A stretch of 51,137 nucleotides of DNA from Prevotella sp. (GCA_017474925.1 JAFVGN010000056.1:1-51137); one strand, 5' to 3'. Shown: positions 7,481 through 16,975, counted from the first letter of the stretch. Notes: generated by a model not told the origin, from the sequence alone. Numbers and translations are program-made.

Positions 7481-10125
7481 CAGCTTCTGCTTACTTGCAA
7501 GCCCGTCTTTGACAATGTCATGTCCACAAAGCGGGCATTGGGATTTGGCTGGGCAGCATTGATGATTTGTTTGATTCGGGCAGCAGCCTCAGGGTCCTTG
7601 GCCACCATGTACAGATAACCTCCACCACCAGCACCTGGGAGTTTGTAACCCAGGCAGAGATCGTCGACAAGGTCAGTAATGCTACGGACGTTGTCTGGAT
7701 TGGTACCGCTGTCAATCAGCTGATTTTGCTGCCACGTCTTACGAATGAGCTGACCCATCGTGACGAAGTCCTGACGCTGAATAGCCTCATACATATCCAA
7801 CGCATGGGCTTTCATTTCGCGCAACTGACATAGTTCGCGCTGATGGTTGAGGAACATACGTCGCACGATTTCGGCCAGAATCTTCTTTGCCGTACGAGTG
7901 ATGCCTGTATAATAGAGCAGATGGCACTGGGCATACTCTGGCTGGGTATAGACGGCATCGGGAAGCCAGCGCACCAGCGGATTCTGGTCGAAGCCCCGCT
8001 GGGTCTCCAATAGTTTCACGCCACCCAAGACTCCTCCGAACTGGTCTTGCCATCCGCCTCCCGTCGTCAACAGCTGTTCCAGAATAAGGGTACGCCGTCC
8101 TATCTCGTTCTTGTCCCAGGCCAACGAGCAGAAATCGTTGAGAGCCCCAAGGACGGTAGAAGCCAGGATGCTGGAAGTGCCAAGACCGCTGCCTGCGGGG
8201 ATGGCGGAAAGCAGGGTAAGCTCTATGCCACATCCAAAATCCTCCAACTGACTTCGGAGTGAAGGATAGGTCTGCTGGGAGAAACCTGGCAAGAATCCTG
8301 CCAAAGCCAAAGCAGCCTTGGGGATGGAGAATGGCGATCCCACCTTATTATATTCGGCCAGCTGCTCGTATGTCTCTATCAGCTCCCTGGCACCAAGGTC
8401 GATGCTACGCAACACCAAATGGGGTTCGCGGCACGGTTTGACATAGGCCTGCAAGGGAGGCTGGCCATTCAGTTCGATGGCGATGTTGACGACAGTACCT
8501 CCTTCCATCAGACAATAGGGCGGAGTATCAGTCCATCCACCCGCCAAGTCGATACGCACTGGTGAACGTCCCCACACTATTTGGTCCGGGAATACCGAGA
8601 GACGGGGATGCTGCTTCTCTGCCAGCACGCTCTCCGTCATTCCTTCACGCAGCAAGGAAAAGGCCTGACTGCTTTCGCCACGGAACATGGCATCATGGAT
8701 GCGGGTCATCAGCGGTGCCGACTCTGCTATGGGTGCAGGCATGGGCAGATGCATTTCACGGAACTCACGGGCGGCATCGTCCAGGTCGAGCTGGAAGAAC
8801 ACACTATGCTGCCAGTTACGGACCATTGCCGGCCAATTCCTGGCACGGAAATTGCGCCGTTGTGCGAACAAGCGCCTCAAGTTGGCAACGTTCGAGATAT
8901 CCTCGGCCGAGAGATAGTCTACCGCCAAGGATTCCAGATGATCCAGATTTTCCAACGTTTCCAAGCCCTCTAATACGGGGAACTGCTTGCGCTGCTGCTC
9001 GCTGCCGGCAAATTTATCGTCGATATGGTATTGACGGATGCAATAGCGGGTGTCGCCAATAGGAATGATGTCAACACACTGTCCTGGGTTCAAGGTCACC
9101 GTCCAGTCATTGTCTGGCACACCTGTAACAATATTGTTGTTGGTCAGTGTCCAGCAAGGCCCGATGCAGCTATTCTCAATCCACAGGTTATAGTTCTTCT
9201 CAGTAAAGCGACAATGGGTCAATGCGTTTTGGGTAAAAATACTGGGATGTGGCTTGCGGTCGTGATGCATGATGTCGCGCTGGTCGATGACGATGTTCTG
9301 GATGGCAACCGTTGAGGATATCATCTCGCCAGAAGTGCCAAAATGATAGAACTCGCCACCCTGCAAAGGCACGATGGCCACGGAGAGATCCTGAAGCTCA
9401 GGGTCGATGATGGTGGGAGTGGTACCCAGCGAACAACCGAACTCAGAATACAGGTCGTATTCCTTGAGTTGCGAATCGCCATCCTCCGAGCGCTTCATGA
9501 GCAGCTGCACAGCACGATCGGAAAGCATCCATATGCCGATATCCGTCAGATAGAAATGCTCTCTCTGCAAATCCGTCAGACACTCAACACTTGGTTTCTG
9601 GAGCATCATCTTCAGAACGTTAGGGCTACGACGGTCACTGACGAACACACCATGGTTCCTGGCTATGGAAGCATCGAGCCACAAACCAAAGCAGACCACG
9701 TCAGCATCAGGTATAGGGCCAATGCGCCCAGCAGCACGGATATATACATCGCCACTGACAATCATGGTAGTCAGCCGCCTGGGTGCCTGCTCCATCATAC
9801 GCTCATAGAGGGGTAGCTGCAAATCGAGCAGCGTTTGCGACAGGTGCTGGCCACGTTCCCAGCGAAACACAGGTATCGGAGTCAAAATCTTGCCGCTGGG
9901 GGCATAGGCAGGCAGGCGTCGGCTCTGACCACCTGCATGAAGGATGATACAGCGTTCGCCACCCAGCCAGTCCTTAGCTTGTTGGAGCAACCAGGTTGTA
10001 CCCCCACCCGACCCCAATTTGTGGCCAACGGGATCGTTGGTACAGAAAAACTCGTCATGCGACAATCCTGTCACATCGTGAAAACATTCCACCAAATTAG
10101 GGGGCAAGGAGAGTAGTTTCTTCAT
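7480..10125 (-). CDS. fkp: Bifunctional L-fucokinase / fucose-1-phosphate guanylyltransferase
   Basis: An 881-residue protein that phosphorylates L-fucose and converts fucose-1-phosphate to GDP-fucose for surface glycan fucosylation. The N-terminal half is the pyrophosphorylase: LHAGGQSRRLPAYAPSGKIL (about residues 62-81) is its nucleotide loop. The C-terminal half is a GHMP kinase with three motifs: VRIDLAGGWTDTPPY, AIPAGSGLGTSSILA (ATP-binding) and KLPGAGGGGYLYMV. It is somewhat shorter than the roughly 950-residue Bacteroides Fkp, but all motifs are present. It heads a coupled operon (fkp, GSCFA, murF-alr) and diverges from a FucP-type permease across a promoter pair, which supports exogenous fucose salvage. 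Confidence 0.92.
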   Translation of the reverse strand: MKKLLSLPPNLVECFHDVTGLSHDEFFCTNDPVGHKLGSGGGTTWLLQQAKDWLGGERCIILHAGGQSRRLPAYAPSGKILTPIPVFRWERGQHLSQTLLDLQLPLYERMMEQAPRRLTTMIVSGDVYIRAAGRIGPIPDADVVCFGLWLDASIARNHGVFVSDRRSPNVLKMMLQKPSVECLTDLQREHFYLTDIGIWMLSDRAVQLLMKRSEDGDSQLKEYDLYSEFGCSLGTTPTIIDPELQDLSVAIVPLQGGEFYHFGTSGEMISSTVAIQNIVIDQRDIMHHDRKPHPSIFTQNALTHCRFTEKNYNLWIENSCIGPCWTLTNNNIVTGVPDNDWTVTLNPGQCVDIIPIGDTRYCIRQYHIDDKFAGSEQQRKQFPVLEGLETLENLDHLESLAVDYLSAEDISNVANLRRLFAQRRNFRARNWPAMVRNWQHSVFFQLDLDDAAREFREMHLPMPAPIAESAPLMTRIHDAMFRGESSQAFSLLREGMTESVLAEKQHPRLSVFPDQIVWGRSPVRIDLAGGWTDTPPYCLMEGGTVVNIAIELNGQPPLQAYVKPCREPHLVLRSIDLGARELIETYEQLAEYNKVGSPFSIPKAALALAGFLPGFSQQTYPSLRSQLEDFGCGIELTLLSAIPAGSGLGTSSILASTVLGALNDFCSLAWDKNEIGRRTLILEQLLTTGGGWQDQFGGVLGGVKLLETQRGFDQNPLVRWLPDAVYTQPEYAQCHLLYYTGITRTAKKILAEIVRRMFLNHQRELCQLREMKAHALDMYEAIQRQDFVTMGQLIRKTWQQNQLIDSGTNPDNVRSITDLVDDLCLGYKLPGAGGGGYLYMVAKDPEAAARIKQIINAAQPNPNARFVDMTLSKTGLQVSRS

Positions 10126-10158
10126 GTTGTCATTAGTTATTCCATTCTATTACGGCTA

Positions 10159-10190
10159 CAAAGGTACAAAAACTCGGCTAGACTACCAAA
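10159..10190 (-). promoter_or_regulatory. Promoter of the fkp operon
   Basis: On the minus strand TTTG (10187-10190), 20-bp spacer, TACCTTTG (10159-10166). The fkp ATG starts at 10125. Confidence 0.8.
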
Positions 10191-10246
10191 TGTTTATTGC
10201 AGTAAAAATTCTATAGAAAAGATGATGATAATTGCGAAAAAAGTAC

Positions 10247-10254
10247 TAACTTTG
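10247..10254 (+). promoter_or_regulatory. -7 element of the FucP-type gene
   Basis: TAACTTTG followed by C, 24 bp before the chosen ATG at 10279. No good -33 box at the usual 20-bp distance. An upstream in-frame ATG at 10222 would place the coding start ahead of this promoter, which is why the later start was chosen. Confidence 0.6.
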
Positions 10255-10278
10255 CTGCGGAAACCAACATACTTGCTT

Positions 10279-11670
10279 ATGGAACTACTTGAAAACAAAT
10301 CCTTTTCTCTTCGGCAAATAAACGGCTCTGTCTATGCATTCATCCTGATAACGGCATGTTTTGCCCTATGGGGATTTGCCAATAACGTGACAACTCCAAT
10401 GGTTGGTGCCTTTTCCAAAATATTCCGAATAAGCACTACCGAAGCTGCGATGGTACCTGTAGTTTTCCATCTTGGCTATTTCTGCATGGCCTTTCCTGCA
10501 GCCATCTTCATCCAACGCTATACCTTCAAGACGGGTGTCCTGGTGGGACTCGGACTCTATGCCCTTGGCGCGCTGCTGTTCCTGCCAGCCAAGGCCATCG
10601 GACTGTTTGCACCTTTCCTCATAGCCTATTTTGTGATGACGTGTGGACTGTCTTTCCTTGAAACCAGCTGTAACCCCTATGTCTTCTGCTTAGGAAAATC
10701 AGAGGAGGAAGGGAAGGAGAAAGGAGAGCGAAAAGGCATCCAGCGTCTGAATGCCGCACAGGCTTTCAATGCCATAGGTTCGTTGGTCGGCATGCTTGTT
10801 GCCATGTCCGTGCATTCACGTCTCAGCCCTGTTGACACTAACCACCGATTGCAATTACCCATTAAAGAGTTCGACATCATCAAGAATCACGACCTGAGTA
10901 TCCTAATTCAGCCTTACATCTATATTTCTGCCATTGTCATCATATTGCTGGTAGTGATATTTCTCAGCAAAAAGGGATGGGAGGTAAAGAACGAAGTCTG
11001 GAAAGAAGATGGGGAGAATAATGGTGTAAATAGAGGAAACTTCTTGACGACAATACAAGAACTGCTCCAGCATAAGAATTACCGCGAAGGGGTGATAGCA
11101 GAATTCTGCTATGTCGGAGCACAAGCCGGCTGCTGGACCTACATTATCCTATATGGCACACGAATTTTCATGGCAGAAGGCATGACAGAACAGGAGTCAG
11201 AGATATTGTCGCAGGAGTACAATATCATTGCGATGATTTTCTTTGCCTGCGGCAGGTTCGTCTGCACTTGGCTGATGCAATGGTTCTCGCCAGAGCGCTT
11301 GCTGTCAACGATGGGAATTATTGCCCTGTCGGCCCTGATAGGCGTCATTTTCTTCACAGACCGTCATGGTATCTATTGTCTGGTAACGGTCAGCATTTGC
11401 CTGTCGCTGATGTTCCCTACCATCTACGGTCTGGCACTTCGTGACATTGGCAAGAACATCAAGATAGCTGGTGCAGGACTTATCATGGCCATTCTGGGCG
11501 GTTCGTTTTTCCCGCCCATTCAAGCCATGATTATCGAAAGTGAGGCAACACTGTTCGGACTGCCCAGCACAAACCTGTCCTTTTTTATTCCGCTGATTTG
11601 TCTGGCGATGATCATTTGGTTTGGCCACCGCGCTTACGTACGGCACTCCATACAAGGAACGCCAGAATAA
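10279..11670 (+). CDS. FucP-type sugar MFS transporter (L-fucose permease-like)
   Basis: A 463-residue inner-membrane permease with about 12 hydrophobic segments. Features of the FucP/GlcP branch of the major facilitator superfamily are visible: FALWGFANNVTTPM in the first helix, ETSCNPYV in helix five and QAFNAIGSLVGM after the central loop, which carries a charged insert (GKSEEEGKEKGERKG). Proton-coupled uptake of fucose or a related sugar is the likely role, supported by divergent fkp. An in-frame upstream ATG at 10222 is rejected because a promoter -7 box lies between the two. The 3' end overlaps the convergent yfhO-like gene by 59 bp. Confidence 0.82.
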   Translation: MELLENKSFSLRQINGSVYAFILITACFALWGFANNVTTPMVGAFSKIFRISTTEAAMVPVVFHLGYFCMAFPAAIFIQRYTFKTGVLVGLGLYALGALLFLPAKAIGLFAPFLIAYFVMTCGLSFLETSCNPYVFCLGKSEEEGKEKGERKGIQRLNAAQAFNAIGSLVGMLVAMSVHSRLSPVDTNHRLQLPIKEFDIIKNHDLSILIQPYIYISAIVIILLVVIFLSKKGWEVKNEVWKEDGENNGVNRGNFLTTIQELLQHKNYREGVIAEFCYVGAQAGCWTYIILYGTRIFMAEGMTEQESEILSQEYNIIAMIFFACGRFVCTWLMQWFSPERLLSTMGIIALSALIGVIFFTDRHGIYCLVTVSICLSLMFPTIYGLALRDIGKNIKIAGAGLIMAILGGSFFPPIQAMIIESEATLFGLPSTNLSFFIPLICLAMIIWFGHRAYVRHSIQGTPE

Positions 11671-14107
11671 GCAGCAAGAACACATAAGCCACATAAGCTA
11701 TCGTCTCCGTACGGTCGATGCTCTTGGGGAAGAAGCTCAGCACCACCTCATGCTTGCCGGGTTTCACCTTCAGGGCACGCAAGACATAGTCTACACGACC
11801 TAACTCCTGCTCTACTCCATCGACGGTAGCTGTCCAGCCTGGATAATAGATTTCAGAGAAGACCACGACACCACCCTTGTCAGAGTTGACCTCGTAAGTC
11901 AGCTGATTGGGTTCATAGGCCTTGATGCTGACCAAGCTCACAGAATCCTGTGCAACGGCATCGCCCAAGACGTCATGGAACTTCTTGTCACTGACAGCCT
12001 CGTGCCGCAGGGCTAACCGTCCCATCATGTCGAGCTCCTGATTAGCATTGTCGACATAGTTCACCTTGTCAACGAACCACGCATTTCCGTAAGCATAGGG
12101 ATTATCGATGGGGACAGTCTGACCACCCTGCAAAGGCAGGATGAAATACTTTGTATTGAGCATGTTCAATACTGGACAGATAGAGTCACCGTTCACCAAG
12201 GTCATGTCACCGCCAGCATCGGCAATGGCACCAAACAGGCGATGCATCTCTGGTTCAATCTGGGCATCGATAAGCTCCTGATAGCGACGCAACTTGGCAG
12301 CATGATAGCCACCAATGCTCTTCACATAATAGGAAGTCTCGTTCTCGTTGAAAGTAGATGTGGCGAGATTCAAGACACGGAAGTCAAGGGAGTTGTCCTG
12401 AAGGATGTGGTCGATGGAAGCCGACTTCTGTATAGGCTCGTCACGGACGCTGGCCGAAACAAACATGCCATCGTTCAGATAACGTTTGTTCACCTGCCAC
12501 ATGTCAAACAGGCACAATACCACCAGACAGCCTACCATCACCTCTTTGCGCAGCTTATTGTACTTATAGAGCAGCAGACATGCCGTACCAATGATGATAA
12601 TCCAGAACGAGCGCCAACAATCAGCCGTAAACACAGCCACACGCATCTCGGTCAGATTCTGAACCAACGGTGCCAGCTGGTCGGACGGTATCTGGCTCAT
12701 GGCCTGCATCTCTGTGCTGCTGATGTAGCTGGGGAAAAAGAATTTCGGCATCAGGGCAAAAAGCAATGCGATGCCTCCTGTCAGGGCGAAGGACGTATAG
12801 AACCATTTGGCCTTGGTCTTCATCAGCTCCGGCTCATCCACGAGTTTCTTCAATGCCAGCATGGCCAGCAAGGGAATAGTAAACTCAGCGATGACAAGGA
12901 TAGAGGCCACGGTACGGAACTTGGCATACATCGGAATGTAGTCGAGGAAGAAATCAGTAAACGGCATGAAGTTCCTACCCCATGACAGGAGTACCGACAG
13001 GATGGTAACGATGAGTAAAGCCCACTTCATGGGACCTTGGACAATAAACAAGCCCAGCACGAAAAGCATGAGCACAAAGGCTCCGACATAGACGGGTCCC
13101 ATGGTCATGGGCTGCTCGCCCCAATACTGGCCTATCTGCTGGTAAACGCCCAAATAGTCGTTATTGGCATGCTTCATGGCCGTCTGGCTTTCTGCCATCG
13201 GAACGGAGGCGCCACCCTTTGTGTTGGGCACCAACAACGTCCATGTCTCGTCCACGCCATAGCTCCACTGGGTGATATAGTCGCGGTCAAGGCCGCTGGA
13301 TGTCTGGTTAGCAGCATTCTCCTTGACGAGCTCGCTCTTGCCTCGCATGGACTCCTGCCCATAAAGCCACGTATGGTAAAGGTTGGACATGTTCAGGCTG
13401 ATACCAATGGCCGCACCTATCACACAGGCAGCGGTAGCCTTCAGCAAGTGCTGATAGGCTTTCTTCTGGAAACCTTCTATGAGGAAGGCTATGACCATTG
13501 CCACAATAATAAACAGATAGTAGTAGGTCATCTGCACGTGGTTGGCCAAAACCTCCAAGCCAGCAAAGAAGGCCGTAACGACTAATCCCCATAGGTATTT
13601 ACCCCTGTATGCCAGCACGACACCTGCAATCATGGGAGGAAGATAGGCCAATGCCATCACCTTCCAATAGTGGCCGGCAGCAATAATGATGAAGAAATAA
13701 CTGGAGAACGCCCATATCACGGAACCCAGCATAGCCAAGTACCAACGGAAATCGAAAGCACGCAGCAGAATATAGAAGCCCAGCAGATAGGCGAAGACAT
13801 ACCATACGATGTCAGGCAGCCACAGATGATAGGCATTACCAGCCTGATTGAGCACTGTTGTACTCTTGTACGACGGAGCCATCTGGTAAGTAGGCATTCC
13901 ACCAAACAAGGCATTTGTCCAGCGGGTTTGTTTACCTGTACGCTGTTGGTACTCCACCATTTCCTGACCTGCTCCTCGTCCGGCAGACGAGTCATGACGA
14001 TAAAGGATGCGCCCCTCGATATCGGCAGGGAAGAAATAAGCAAACGAAATTACTGCAAATAAAAGCACTGCCAGCACGTCAGGCAGCCAAGTTTTCAGAC
14101 TCTTCAT
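11612..14107 (-). CDS. YfhO family membrane protein
   Basis: An 831-residue polytopic membrane protein. An N-terminal anchor (VLAVLLFAVISFAYFFP) is followed by a periplasmic loop with the family-like HDSSAGRGAGQEMVEY and NALFGGMPTYQM, then about a dozen membrane segments to around residue 540. A large soluble part follows, with a final helix near 800 and a basic tail (VRKRGGQTK). YfhO proteins are GT-C-fold membrane proteins; Bacillus YfhO acts in glycosylation of lipoteichoic acid. The substrate in Bacteroidales is not known. The gene is transcribed alone from a promoter overlapping that of mtnN, and its last 59 bp overlap the MFS gene tail-to-tail, unusual for two conserved genes. Confidence 0.85.
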   Translation of the reverse strand: MKSLKTWLPDVLAVLLFAVISFAYFFPADIEGRILYRHDSSAGRGAGQEMVEYQQRTGKQTRWTNALFGGMPTYQMAPSYKSTTVLNQAGNAYHLWLPDIVWYVFAYLLGFYILLRAFDFRWYLAMLGSVIWAFSSYFFIIIAAGHYWKVMALAYLPPMIAGVVLAYRGKYLWGLVVTAFFAGLEVLANHVQMTYYYLFIIVAMVIAFLIEGFQKKAYQHLLKATAACVIGAAIGISLNMSNLYHTWLYGQESMRGKSELVKENAANQTSSGLDRDYITQWSYGVDETWTLLVPNTKGGASVPMAESQTAMKHANNDYLGVYQQIGQYWGEQPMTMGPVYVGAFVLMLFVLGLFIVQGPMKWALLIVTILSVLLSWGRNFMPFTDFFLDYIPMYAKFRTVASILVIAEFTIPLLAMLALKKLVDEPELMKTKAKWFYTSFALTGGIALLFALMPKFFFPSYISSTEMQAMSQIPSDQLAPLVQNLTEMRVAVFTADCWRSFWIIIIGTACLLLYKYNKLRKEVMVGCLVVLCLFDMWQVNKRYLNDGMFVSASVRDEPIQKSASIDHILQDNSLDFRVLNLATSTFNENETSYYVKSIGGYHAAKLRRYQELIDAQIEPEMHRLFGAIADAGGDMTLVNGDSICPVLNMLNTKYFILPLQGGQTVPIDNPYAYGNAWFVDKVNYVDNANQELDMMGRLALRHEAVSDKKFHDVLGDAVAQDSVSLVSIKAYEPNQLTYEVNSDKGGVVVFSEIYYPGWTATVDGVEQELGRVDYVLRALKVKPGKHEVVLSFFPKSIDRTETIAYVAYVFLLLILAFLVWSAVRKRGGQTK

Positions 14108-14131
14108 TACAATTTTTTATCTTTTTTGGTG

Positions 14132-14161
14132 CAAAGATAGGAATTTTTTTTCGTATATTTG
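14132..14161. promoter_or_regulatory. Back-to-back promoters of yfhO-like gene and mtnN
   Basis: TATCTTTG reads leftwards at 14132-14139 (ATG at 14107) and TATATTTG reads rightwards at 14154-14161 (ATG at 14185). The -7 boxes are only 14 bp apart, so polymerase occupancy at one should exclude the other. Confidence 0.65.
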
Positions 14162-14184
14162 CAGCCTAATTCAAAAAAAACAAT

Positions 14185-14841
14185 ATGAAAACAGGAATAA
14201 TTGTAGCTATGGATAAGGAGCTGCATCAGTTGCAGCAACTGTTTAACAATGAAGACGTATGCGTCATCAAGTGCGGTATAGGAAAAGTCAATGCTGCTTT
14301 AGGTGCCCAGCGCATGATTAACGAGTTCCACCCTGACGTCATCATCAATAGTGGCTGTGCTGGCGGCAATGGGGACGACATCCAGATACAGGACATCATT
14401 ATTGGTTCAGAGGTATGCTACCATGATGTCTATTGTGGCACCGCCATTGACAACACCACCGTATACGGTCAGGTTCAGGGGTTGCCAGTCCGCTATCAGG
14501 CAGACCCGTACTTGCTGCGCAAAGCTCAGGAATTAGCATCCAACATGGAACATCAGTCACTCAAGTTCCACACAGGATTGATTGTCACAGGCGACTGGTT
14601 TGTTGACACCCAAGAGAAGATGCGCGACATCATCGGCCACTTCCCTGACGCCAAGGCCGTGGACATGGAATCCTGCGCCATTGCTCAGACTTGTTATATC
14701 AACAAGGTACCTTTCATCTCGTTCCGCCTCATCAGCGACATCCCCCTGAGAGACAACAAAGCGTCACAGTATCACGACTTCTGGGACAATGTGGCAGAAA
14801 ACTCCTTCCAAGTCACCCGTTCCTTCTACGAGTCGCTATAG
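14185..14841 (+). CDS. mtnN: 5'-methylthioadenosine / S-adenosylhomocysteine nucleosidase
   Basis: A 218-residue cytoplasmic nucleosidase that hydrolyses MTA and SAH to adenine plus the thiopentose, clearing SAM by-products and feeding autoinducer-2 precursor formation. Family features: TGIIVAMDKELHQL at the start, NSGCAGG around residue 53, and the purine/ribose-binding VDMESCAIAQTC with LISD about twenty residues later, containing the catalytic aspartate. Length is slightly under the usual 230. It is a single-gene unit: its own promoter upstream and a strong hairpin terminator 2 bp after the stop. Confidence 0.9.
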   Translation: MKTGIIVAMDKELHQLQQLFNNEDVCVIKCGIGKVNAALGAQRMINEFHPDVIINSGCAGGNGDDIQIQDIIIGSEVCYHDVYCGTAIDNTTVYGQVQGLPVRYQADPYLLRKAQELASNMEHQSLKFHTGLIVTGDWFVDTQEKMRDIIGHFPDAKAVDMESCAIAQTCYINKVPFISFRLISDIPLRDNKASQYHDFWDNVAENSFQVTRSFYESL

Positions 14842-14843
14842 AA

Positions 14844-14878
14844 AAAGTGCAGGCCCCAACAGCCTGCACTTTCTCTTT
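14844..14878. terminator. Terminator between mtnN and typA
   Basis: A perfect 11-bp stem (AAAGTGCAGGC / GCCTGCACTTT) with a 7-nt loop, flanked by an A-rich left side and a T/C-rich right side. It can serve both convergent genes. Confidence 0.88.
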
Positions 14879-14894
14879 CTGACTACGGTAGCGC

Positions 14895-16697
14895 TTATTG
14901 CTTATTAGCCTTCTTGCGCTGGTCGTGGTCGAGTATGATTTTTCGCATGCGCATCGACTTGGGAGTCACCTCCACCAGCTCGTCTTCCTTAATATATTCC
15001 AGACACTCCTCCAGCGACATCACCACTTTCGGAATGATGCGGGCCTTGTCGTCCGTACCAGAAGCACGGACATTGGTCAACTGCTTGGCTTTGCAGACGT
15101 TGATGACAAGGTCGTTGTCATGCACGTGTTCGCCAACGACCTGCCCCATATAGACATCCTCACCTGGATCGATGAAGAACTTGCCTCTGTCTTGCAACTT
15201 GTCAATGGCATAGGCGAAGGCATTGCCCGTCTCCAATGCTATCATGGAACCGTTGACGCGGCGTTCAATGTCACCCTTGTAGGGCTGATACTCCTTGAAG
15301 CGATGGGCCATAATGGCTTCGCCCTGGCTGGCGGTCAGCACATTGGTACGCAGGCCGATGATGCCTCGCGAGGGAATATCGAACTCAATATTGGTACGTT
15401 CGCCCTGACTCTCCATAGAGGTCATCTCGCCCTTGCGGCGCGTCACCATGTCTATCATCTTTGATGCAAACTCCTCAGGAACGTTAATGGTCAGCTCCTC
15501 TACAGGCTCACACTTCCGTCCGTCTATTTCCTTGTAGATGACCTGGGGCTGTCCTACCTGCAGTTCATAGCCCTCACGTCGCATGGTCTCTATCAGCACA
15601 CTCAGGTGCAGCACGCCACGACCTGAGACAACCCACTTATCCGTCGAATCCTCAAACGGTTCAACGCGGAGAGCAAGGTTCTTCTCCAGTTCCTTCTCCA
15701 GACGGTCGTTGATGTGACGCGAGGTGACATACTTACCCTCCTTGCCAAAGAATGGCGAATCGTTGATGGTGAACAGCATCGACATGGTCGGCTCGTCGAT
15801 GGCAATAGGCGGCAGTGGCTCTGGATTCTCGATATCACAAAGTGTATCACCGATTTCGAACTTCTCCAGACCAATGACGGCACAGATGTCACCACAATCG
15901 ACCTGACTGGTACGGACATGTCCCATGCCGTCGAAAGTATGCAGCTCTTTAATCTTGGTTTTCTCCAACGAACCGTCACGGTGAGAAATGGTCACCTGCA
16001 TACCGTCTTTCAACTGGCCACGATGGACACGGCCTACAGCAATACGACCTGTGTAGCTGCTATAGTCCAAAGAGGTGATCAGCATCTGCGGAGTACCCTC
16101 TATCTGCTTAGGAGCAGGAATCACCTCAACAATCTTATCCAACAAATAGGTAATGTCGTTTGTCGGCTTATTGTAGTCCTCGCCCATCCAGCCGTTCTTG
16201 GCCGAACCGTAGACCACAGGGAAATCCAGCTGGTCTTCTGTGGCATTCAGCGAGAACATCAAATCGAACACCATCTCATAGACCTCTTCAGGACGGCAGT
16301 TGGGCTTGTCCACCTTGTTAACCACCACAATGGGTTTCAGTCCTATCTGCAATGCCTTCTGCAACACGAAGCGCGTCTGGGGCATGGGACCCTCAAAAGC
16401 ATCAACCAGCAACAGACATCCGTCAGCCATGTTCAGCACACGCTCCACTTCGCCTCCGAAGTCAGAGTGTCCTGGAGTGTCAATGATATTGATTTTCGTT
16501 CCTTTCCAGTTAATACTCACATTCTTTGAAAGAATGGTGATGCCTCGTTCGCGCTCCAAGTCGTTAGCGTCCAACACCTGGCTCGACAGGTTCTGCCCCT
16601 CACGGAACAGGTTGCCTGCCAGCATCATTTTGTCCACGAGCGTCGTCTTGCCGTGGTCTACATGCGCGATAATTGCAATGTTTCTGATATCCTGCAT
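14895..16697 (-). CDS. typA: Translational GTPase TypA/BipA
   Basis: A 600-residue ribosome-binding GTPase related to EF-G and LepA, involved in 50S assembly and stress or cold adaptation. The G1 loop is AHVDHGKTT (about residues 10-18); G2/switch is DANDLERERGITI; G3 is DTPGHSDFGGEV; G4 is NKVDKPN. The C-terminal TypA-specific domain contains MRREGYELQVGQPQV and TRRKGEMTSMESQGERT. The length is standard. It is monocistronic: promoter TACCTTTG 26 bp upstream of the ATG, and the shared terminator downstream. Confidence 0.97.
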   Translation of the reverse strand: MQDIRNIAIIAHVDHGKTTLVDKMMLAGNLFREGQNLSSQVLDANDLERERGITILSKNVSINWKGTKINIIDTPGHSDFGGEVERVLNMADGCLLLVDAFEGPMPQTRFVLQKALQIGLKPIVVVNKVDKPNCRPEEVYEMVFDLMFSLNATEDQLDFPVVYGSAKNGWMGEDYNKPTNDITYLLDKIVEVIPAPKQIEGTPQMLITSLDYSSYTGRIAVGRVHRGQLKDGMQVTISHRDGSLEKTKIKELHTFDGMGHVRTSQVDCGDICAVIGLEKFEIGDTLCDIENPEPLPPIAIDEPTMSMLFTINDSPFFGKEGKYVTSRHINDRLEKELEKNLALRVEPFEDSTDKWVVSGRGVLHLSVLIETMRREGYELQVGQPQVIYKEIDGRKCEPVEELTINVPEEFASKMIDMVTRRKGEMTSMESQGERTNIEFDIPSRGIIGLRTNVLTASQGEAIMAHRFKEYQPYKGDIERRVNGSMIALETGNAFAYAIDKLQDRGKFFIDPGEDVYMGQVVGEHVHDNDLVINVCKAKQLTNVRASGTDDKARIIPKVVMSLEECLEYIKEDELVEVTPKSMRMRKIILDHDQRKKANKQ

Positions 16698-16722
16698 ACC
16701 TATTATTATTCAAATTCGGGTG

Positions 16723-16730
16723 CAAAGGTA
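16723..16730 (-). promoter_or_regulatory. -7 element of typA
   Basis: TACCTTTG reading leftwards, 25 bp from the typA ATG, preceded by a T-rich stretch. Confidence 0.65.
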
Positions 16731-16877
16731 CAACTTTTTAATTAGAAATGAGGAATTAGGAATTAGAAAATGTGATTACTGGGCTATTTAATTGTTAATT
16801 TATGTTATATGTGGCTTATTTCGTCCCAAAACATTTCATAATTTCGAATTTCCAATCCCTAATTGCCATTTTTTTTG

Positions 16878-16885
16878 TACCTTTG
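16878..16885 (+). promoter_or_regulatory. -7 element of rpsO
   Basis: TACCTTTG after a run of eight T residues and G. It leaves an untranslated leader of about 85 nt before rpsO, longer than at most other promoters in this window. Confidence 0.7.
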
Positions 16886-16890
16886 CAGCC

Positions 16891-16975
16891 GCATTTGAAG
16901 ATGTACCCCGTCTGTGATGAGGGCGGCAAGCATCTGAAAGATGTAATAGTATCAACTTTTTAATTCATCAAAACA
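16891..16975 (+). promoter_or_regulatory. Structured 5' leader of rpsO
   Basis: The leader contains two similar short hairpins. CATTTGAAGATG (around 16892-16903) and CATCTGAAAGATG (around 16934-16946) each fold on a small GA-type loop and are separated by a G/C-rich segment. Ribosomal protein S15 represses its own mRNA through leader structures in several phyla, so this is a candidate autoregulatory site. That link is inference; no known S15-leader class was recognised. Confidence 0.35.

Noticed and set aside
10222-10278. Earlier start for the FucP-type gene
   Set aside because: The TAACTTTG promoter box would lie inside the coding sequence, and the extra residues (KKVLTLLRKP) are not membrane-like for this family.
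16886-16975. Known riboswitch or T-box in the rpsO leader
   Set aside because: No matching conserved core seen; retained only as a candidate ribosomal-protein leader.
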